Origin: Maratus speciosus
Lineage: Eukaryota > Arthropoda > Arachnida > Araneae > Salticidae
Assembly (NCBI GenBank): GCA_963932465.1
Contig: OZ010790.1
Span: 353,407,633 to 353,471,632 of the forward strand
Direction: 5' to 3'
Length of the DNA: 64,000 bases
Each line of letters opens with the position of its first letter. Position 1 is the first letter of the stretch. The position numbers and the translations under genes were made by a program. This document shows, in pieces, positions 58,592 through 64,000 of this stretch. The notes beneath the pieces were generated by a model. The model did no database searches. It was given only the letters and a program-made list of their open reading frames with translations, and had not been told where the DNA came from.

Positions 58592-59330
58592 GTTTCCCGA
58601 ATAAATTTGGTGGACGCCCGGAAAGGAGAAAAATTAAATGTGACCTACCAGAGAAGCCAAAGGCGGATAGAATCCGATTTCCAATTAAAATAATTCTTCT
58701 AAACATCCCGAGTGCCCGCCTCATCGCTCCCCACGCTCATTGCCAATTACCCTAAATATTTTTTTTTTCATTTCAAATTAACCTAAACAACACTTTTCGA
58801 TTCCCGCCCCTCCTTTAATTAAAATGTTTTTGTCAACGAAACGACCGATTTTATAACCAGCAGTTTTTGAATTTTCCCGAATACGAATGGTGGGCTTACG
58901 CTAAGGAAAAAAAAGCTAAAATAATTAAAGTTGATCGATCAGAGCAGCCAAAGGCGGTCAAAGGGGGCTCTTAAAAATAGAATTATCTTTCCAGCTAAAA
59001 TACGTCTTCAAAAACTCATGGGTGCACCCTATTATCTCTCCTCAAACTCATTTCCAATCACCCTAATCAACATTTTTCAATCAACATTTTTCGATTTCCG
59101 TCCTTCACTTAATTAAACATGTTTTGTCAATCCGGGAATGAGAAAAAATTACGATTGACAGATCAGAGCAGCCCAAGGCAGCGATTCGGGATAGAATCCG
59201 ATTTCCAGCTAAAATAATTCTTCTAAACAGTCCGGGTGTCCCGTCTCATCGCTCCCCTTGCTCATTTCCAATTACTTTAATGGGCACATTTCGATTCCCG
59301 CCCATTGCTTAATTAAACCGAACTATACTT
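57310..59330. repeat. Satellite-like tandem array, unit about 225-290 bp, eight copies
   Basis: CAGAGCAGCCAAAAGCGGCC and its variants recur at about 57353, 57604, 57864, 58107, 58382, 58647, 58938 and 59163. Each is preceded by a CCCGAATA..GGTGGG segment and followed by CCAGCTAAAATAATTCTTCT and TTTAATTAAACC. Units differ by 10-25% by eye. All short frames in this interval are artefacts. One unit contains a run of about 32 T (58561-58592). Confidence 0.88.
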
Positions 59331-59339
59331 AACATATAG

Positions 59340-60010
59340 TAAAAAATAAATTAAAAAAAGACCTAACTCTTGTAGAACTGGTCGTATACACATGATATTA
59401 ACATATGAAACTACGGTCTACCGAAGTAAGCTTCCTATTTAAATAAAATGTAACATTTAAGGTTCGTTTACAATGTCGCCCAAAAGATCTTTTATTAAAG
59501 GACTAAAGAGTTGTGTAACAATCCGATTTTTACTGAGTTTTCAGCATTTGAATTGTTTTTATGTTTAGTTCAAACGTTTAGTAGTTCGTGTAAAGATATT
59601 AATTAGTTTTTTTATTTATACCAGTTTAAAGTAATTGATTCCTACACTTAAGATAAAGAAAGAAATACTAAATAACCTTAGTCCTTTCAAAATGAACGTT
59701 TATGCATGATGTTAATCTATGTTGCCACAGACCACCTAAGTGAGCTTTCTATTGTAAATTTACTGTTCGTTTACAGGGTAACTCAAAATATTTTTTAAGA
59801 CTAAAGAGTTTTGTAATTAACGGATTTTTATATAGCACTTAACATAGAGGAAAAACAAACTAAATAGCATAGCTTTTATCAAAGTGGCTCTATACACAAG
59901 ATATTCAGATATGTTACTCCATTCGACTCAACTCTGCTCTCTGTTGTAAGTCGGCCTTGTGGCATTTAAATTTCGTTTACAGGGTCACTTAAAATATCTC
60001 GTTTATATTA
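59340..60010. repeat. Three diverged copies of a 200-300 bp unit
   Basis: TTCGTTTACAGGGTNACTYA occurs at about 59464, 59769 and 59970; each time it is preceded by a CACTT..CATA and an ACACAWGATATT block. Non-coding. Confidence 0.65.
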
Positions 60011-60262
60011 CAACAGATGGATATTTCTAGAATATGTATTTTAATGAATTTATAATATTTCAATCTCTATAAGGTTTTATTATCTTGCTTTAAAATTTAA
60101 TATGAATTTATTTTATGCGTCTGAAAGTTCATCTATCTAGGTTTCCTCTTTATTAAAGGTGTTTGTATTATCCACTTTACTAAAGATACTTCGCATTTCA
60201 ACGCGCACCCTTTTGGAAATTCAATGCTATCTGCATTTTTGGGCACAAAAGTTAGAAAGTCA

Positions 60263-62522
60263 TTCCGGCCAGTGCCGGGAGGAAGAGGTAGCTTTCATAA
60301 TCCTTATTTAAAAAAAGCCAACTTATATCATGCGAGCACACGAAGTTCAATTTAGTGGAAACCGAGTATAGGAGATTCAATACTAATTTTTATCAATATA
60401 ATGAATGAGAATTTCGCGAAATTAGTCAGCTTTATCCAAGCTGCTTTTCTTTAAAGTAACTTATATTTGGCTGCCAAATTCGGCAATTTCTTAAAGTGCC
60501 TGTCATTTTAAGACAACATGGTGGATGAGGCTGATCAGTGAACTTGGTCGAGACCTTAGTAATTGCTGTGCACATGCTCACTCACATCGGAATCGGTTAA
60601 TATATAGGAGTGCTGTCGCATGCAAAAAATCAGATTTTTCAAAATGTCACAATAGAAATTGAAACTGCTATATCTGAGCATTTTTAAGGTAAAGACAAAC
60701 AAAAAATGCTCCTGAATCCTTATATCAGATCAAATACTTAAGAAGGAAACCTTTTTCAATTTCTAATTTTTTTGCACCTCACTTTAAATATATATATATA
60801 TTTTAATTTAATGACCGCCATTTTGAAACAAGACGGCTGATGAATCTGGCCAGCGAACTTGGTCGAGGTGTTGATGTATACTATCCACATGCCTTCTTAC
60901 ATCGAAATAGGCGAATACGTGTGTTATCGCGTGACAAATACAAGATCGTTTCAAAATGTTAGCCATGCTAGAAATTCAAAGTGCTATAAATCAACCATTT
61001 TTTAAGATATCAACAAAAGAACAAATTTTCAGAAACAAAAACTGCTCCGGAATCTTTGTATCAAGGCCAAACACATAAAAAAAATCTTTTTCATTTTCCA
61101 ATTTTTTAATGCCTCATTTTGAATTTTAAATTTAATTTTTTTTTAAATGGCAACCCTTTTGAAACAAGATGGCGAATGAAGCTGGCCAACGAACTCGGTC
61201 GAGACATTTGCATGTACTATGTACAGATCAAGTTACATCCAAATAGGTTCATAAATACGCCTGTTATCGCGTGACAAAAATCAGGTCGTTTTAAAATGTC
61301 AGCCACAAGAGAAAATCAAAATGCTATTACTCAGCCATTTTTTTTTAGATATAGACGAAAGAAAAACTGTTCCGGAATCTTTGTATTAAGGTCAAACACA
61401 TACAAAAAAAAATCTTTTTCATTTTCCAATTTTTTGGTATCTCATTTAAATTTTTTTATTTTTTAATTTTTTTAAATGGCCGCCATTTTGAAACAAGATG
61501 GCGGATGAAGCTGGCCAGCGAACGCGGTCGAGATATTTGTATGTACTATGTACACACCAAGGTACATCCAAGTCGGTTCATAGATACGCCTGCTATTACG
61601 TGAGAAATATCAGGACGTTTCAAAATGTCAGCCACGCTAGAAATTCAAAATGCTATAACTCAGCCATTTCTTAAGATATAGACGAAACAAATACTGCTCC
61701 CGAATCTTTTTATCAAGGTCAAACACATAAGAAGAAAATATTTTTTCAATTTTCAATTTTTGGTACCACATTTCAAATTTAAATTTTTCTTAAAAATTTA
61801 AATAGCCGCCATTTTTAAACAAGATGGCGGGTGAAGCTGGCCAACGAACCCGGTCGAGACATTGGTATGTACTATGTATAAACGAAGTTACATCCAAATC
61901 GGTTCATAAATACGCCTTTTATCGCGTGACAAAATTCAGGACGTTTCAAAATGTCAGCCACGCTAGAAATTCAAAATGCTTAAACTCAGCCATTTTTTAA
62001 GATATAGACGAAACAAAAACTGCTCCGAAATCTTTGTATAAAGGTCAAATACATAAGAAAAAAATATTTTTCCATTTTCAATTTTTTGGTACCACATTTC
62101 AAATTTTAAATTAAAAAAATTTTTTTAAATGGCCGCCATTTTGAAACAAAAGGGCGGATGAAGCTGGCCAACGAACTCGGTCGAGATATTGGTATGTACT
62201 ATGTACACACCGAAATACATCGAAATCGGTTCATAATTACGGGAGTTACAGTGTGACATAGGTCAGATATATATATATATATATATATATAAATTTTGAA
62301 CAGAGGGTGGTTTCGGGGTCTGGGGGTCATGATCGATGAAAATATACCAAAATTTTTTGAAATCGCTTTCCTCCGAACGGCTGCAATAGGTAGCTTTTAG
62401 GTAGCTTTCTTTACAAAAAAGCTACCTATTGCAGCCGTTCGGAGGAAAGCGATTTCAAAAAATTTTGGTATTTTTTCATCGATCATGACCCCCAGACCCC
62501 GAAACCACCCTCCGTTCAAAAT

Positions 62523-62562
<40 letters not shown>

Positions 62563-63709
62563 ATATATATATATATATATATATATCTGACCTATGTCAC
62601 ACTGTAACTCCCGTAATTATGAACCGATTTCGATGTAATTCGGTGTGTACATAGTACATAGCAATGTCTCGACCGAGTTCGTTGGCCAGCTTCATCCGCC
62701 GTTTTGTTTCAAAATGGCGGCCATTTAAAATTTTTCAAAAAATTTAAAACTTGAAATGTGGTACCAAAAAATTAAAAATGGAAAAATATTTTTTTCTTAT
62801 GTATTTGACCTTTATACGAAGATTCCGGAGCAGTTTTTGTTTCGTCTATATCTTAAAAAAATGGCTGAGTTATAGCATTTTGAATTTCTAGTGTGGCTGA
62901 CATTTTGAAACGTCCTGAATTTTGTCACGCGATAAAAGGCGTATTTATGAACCGATTTGGATGTAATTCGGTGTGTACATAGTACATACCAATCTCTCGA
63001 CCGAGTTCGTTGGCCAGCTTCATCCGCCATTTTGTTTCAAAATGGCGGCCATTTAAAATTTTTTTAAAATTTTAAAATTTGAAATGTGGTACCAAAAAAT
63101 TGAAAATGGAAAAATATTTTTTTCTTATGTATTTGACCTTTATACAAAGATTTCGGAGCAGTTTTTGTTTCGTCTATATCTTAAAAATGGCTGAGTTATA
63201 GCATTTTGAATTTCTAGCGTGGCTGACATTTTGAAACGTCCTGAATTTTGTCACGCGATAAAAGGCGTATTTATGAACCGATTTGGATGTAACTTCTTTT
63301 ATACATAGTACAGACCAATGTCTCGACCGGGTTCGTTGGCCAGCTTCACCCGCCATCTTGTTTAAAAATGACGGCCATTTAAATTTTTAAGAAAAATTTA
63401 AATTTGAAATGTGGTACCAAAAATTGAAAATTGAAAAAATATTTTCTTCTTATGTGTTTGACCTTGATAAAAAGATTCGGGAGCAGTTTTTGTTTCGTCT
63501 ATATCTTAAAAATGGCTGAGTTATAGCATTTTGAATTTCTAGCGTGGCTGACATTTTGAAACGTCCTGATTTTTCTCACGTAATAACAGGCGTATTTATG
63601 AACCGACTTGGATGTACCTTGGTGTGTACATAGTACATACAAATAACTCGACCGAGTTTTTTAAATAAGGATTATGAAAGCTACCTCTTCCTCCCGGCAC
63701 TGGCCGGAA
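60263..63709. mobile_element. 3.4 kb palindromic element made of 328-bp repeats
   Basis: The ends are perfect 50-bp inverted repeats (60263-60312 and 63660-63709, starting TTCCGGCCAGTGCCGGGAGG). The left side holds five to six direct units of about 328 bp starting around ATGGCCGCCATTTTGAAACA, increasing in similarity toward the centre. The right side holds about three and a half units in inverted orientation. The centre is a palindrome (62296-62526). Left and right units close to the centre are about 98% identical, so the inverted duplication is recent. No transposase is present; the frames at 62812-63030 and 63174-63356 are repeat artefacts. Confidence 0.88.
62296..62526. repeat. Central palindrome of the 3.4 kb element
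   Basis: Arms of about 100 bp flank an 18-nt loop (62399-62416) and contain GGGGTCTGGGGGTCATGATC and GCAATAGGTAGCTTTT, nearly perfectly paired, with (AT)n tracts outside (62265-62292 and 62525-62587). AGGTAGCTTTCTTTACAAAA in the loop recurs inverted at 63713-63735, just outside the right TIR. Confidence 0.92.
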
Positions 63710-63744
63710 GGACTTTTTTGTAAAGAAAGCTACCTAAAAAAAAC

Positions 63745-64000
63745 GTGGAAACTCTCCTGGAAACAAAATTGATACTTTCCATCACAGATCTCTTCACCAA
63801 TAAAGCGCCATTTATCTTTCATCAGGATACAGCTGTATGCCATACGGCAAGAATTTGCAAAGTATGGTTTAAAAATAAAAGCTTATAATTATTACCAAGG
63901 CCAGGAAACAGGCCTTATCTAAATCCTATAGAATCTTTGTGACGTCTTTTAAAACCTCTTGTACAAAAAAATGCATCCAACTAATAAAACGCAACTTACG
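63745..64000 (+). pseudogene. Tc1-type transposase fragment, runs off the window
   Basis: Read from 63745 in frame, the sequence gives LLETKLILSITDLFTNKAPF, then IFHQDTAVCHTARICKVWF and, after a stop, LLPRPGNRPYLNPIESL. This is the second half of a Tc1-like DDE transposase: HQD-x-A-x-C-H-T-A holds the second catalytic Asp, and the N-P-I-E block holds the final Glu. The family enzyme cuts and pastes the element at TA sites. Stop codons fall after KNKSL, after IESL and twice near 63982-63987, so it is dead. The N-terminal half is absent: directly upstream is the palindromic element, which either inserted here or replaced it. Confidence 0.85.

Noticed and set aside
62812..63356. Two nearly identical 60-72 codon frames starting MAxEAGQRTRSR
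   Set aside because: They lie in successive 328-bp repeat units of the palindromic element; no homologous protein is recognised and the frames break in other units.

Overview
The window looks like repeat-rich, AT-rich arthropod DNA, intergenic or intronic. A chelicerate is my best guess, made from the mix of repeats and not from any host gene. I could not identify one intact host gene. Recognisable coding sequence is all from mobile elements and mostly broken: a mariner (D34D) transposase, a Penelope-like reverse transcriptase fragment, the gag and protease of a young LTR retrotransposon that has no reverse transcriptase, a cysteine-rich (CXC-like) transposon protein fragment, a hAT transposase C-terminus and a Tc1 transposase fragment cut by the window end. 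All calls come from reading the sequence; no database search was done.

Layout. 0-1.1 kb: unassigned GC-richer block and a perfect hairpin. 1.1-4.3 kb: AT microsatellite, a complete but dead mariner with TIRs (1257-2544), then a 1.8 kb foldback element. 4.3-9.3 kb: a small GC-rich patch with a CRE-like site and a splice-donor-like site, AT-rich DNA, a Penelope-like fragment and a 0.42 kb inverted-repeat element. 9.34-14.0 kb: LTR retrotransposon on the minus strand, LTRs of 334 bp with 4 differences. 14.9-19.7 kb: a MITE, a family of elements ending in TGTCATATACG (2.1 kb and 192 bp members), and a 73-nt near-perfect palindrome directly followed by a hammerhead-ribozyme-like core. 19.8-25.0 kb: tRNA-like SINE heads, a non-autonomous hAT-like element with 8-bp target duplications, and a very recent tandem duplication of about 0.92 kb that copied its right half.

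26.4-27.5 kb: minisatellite with a 31-bp unit. 29.1-30.7 kb: eleven copies of a GCGCAATCTCTCC-like motif. 32.0-33.0 kb: Tc1-like element with long TIRs. 34.3-37.7 kb: 3.4 kb element with inverted arms of about 400 bp and a decayed CXC-domain protein. 39.0-40.2 kb: another long-TIR element with CAGGGTG ends. 40.4-50.8 kb: dispersed arthropod-type repeats and three Helitron-like 3' ends. 51-56.8 kb: mostly empty AT-rich DNA with one GC-richer open frame. 56.9-60.0 kb: hAT transposase fragment, satellite of about 250 bp unit, and a smaller three-copy repeat. 60.26-63.71 kb: a large palindromic element built from 328-bp repeats, then the Tc1 fragment.

The genes do not form a pathway. The window is a record of nested insertions in which almost every kilobase is an inverted-repeat element or its debris. 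The best candidates for something undescribed are the palindrome-plus-ribozyme unit near 19.6 kb, the CXC-protein long-TIR element at 34.3-37.7 kb, the TGTCATATACG family, and the giant 60.3-63.7 kb palindrome.
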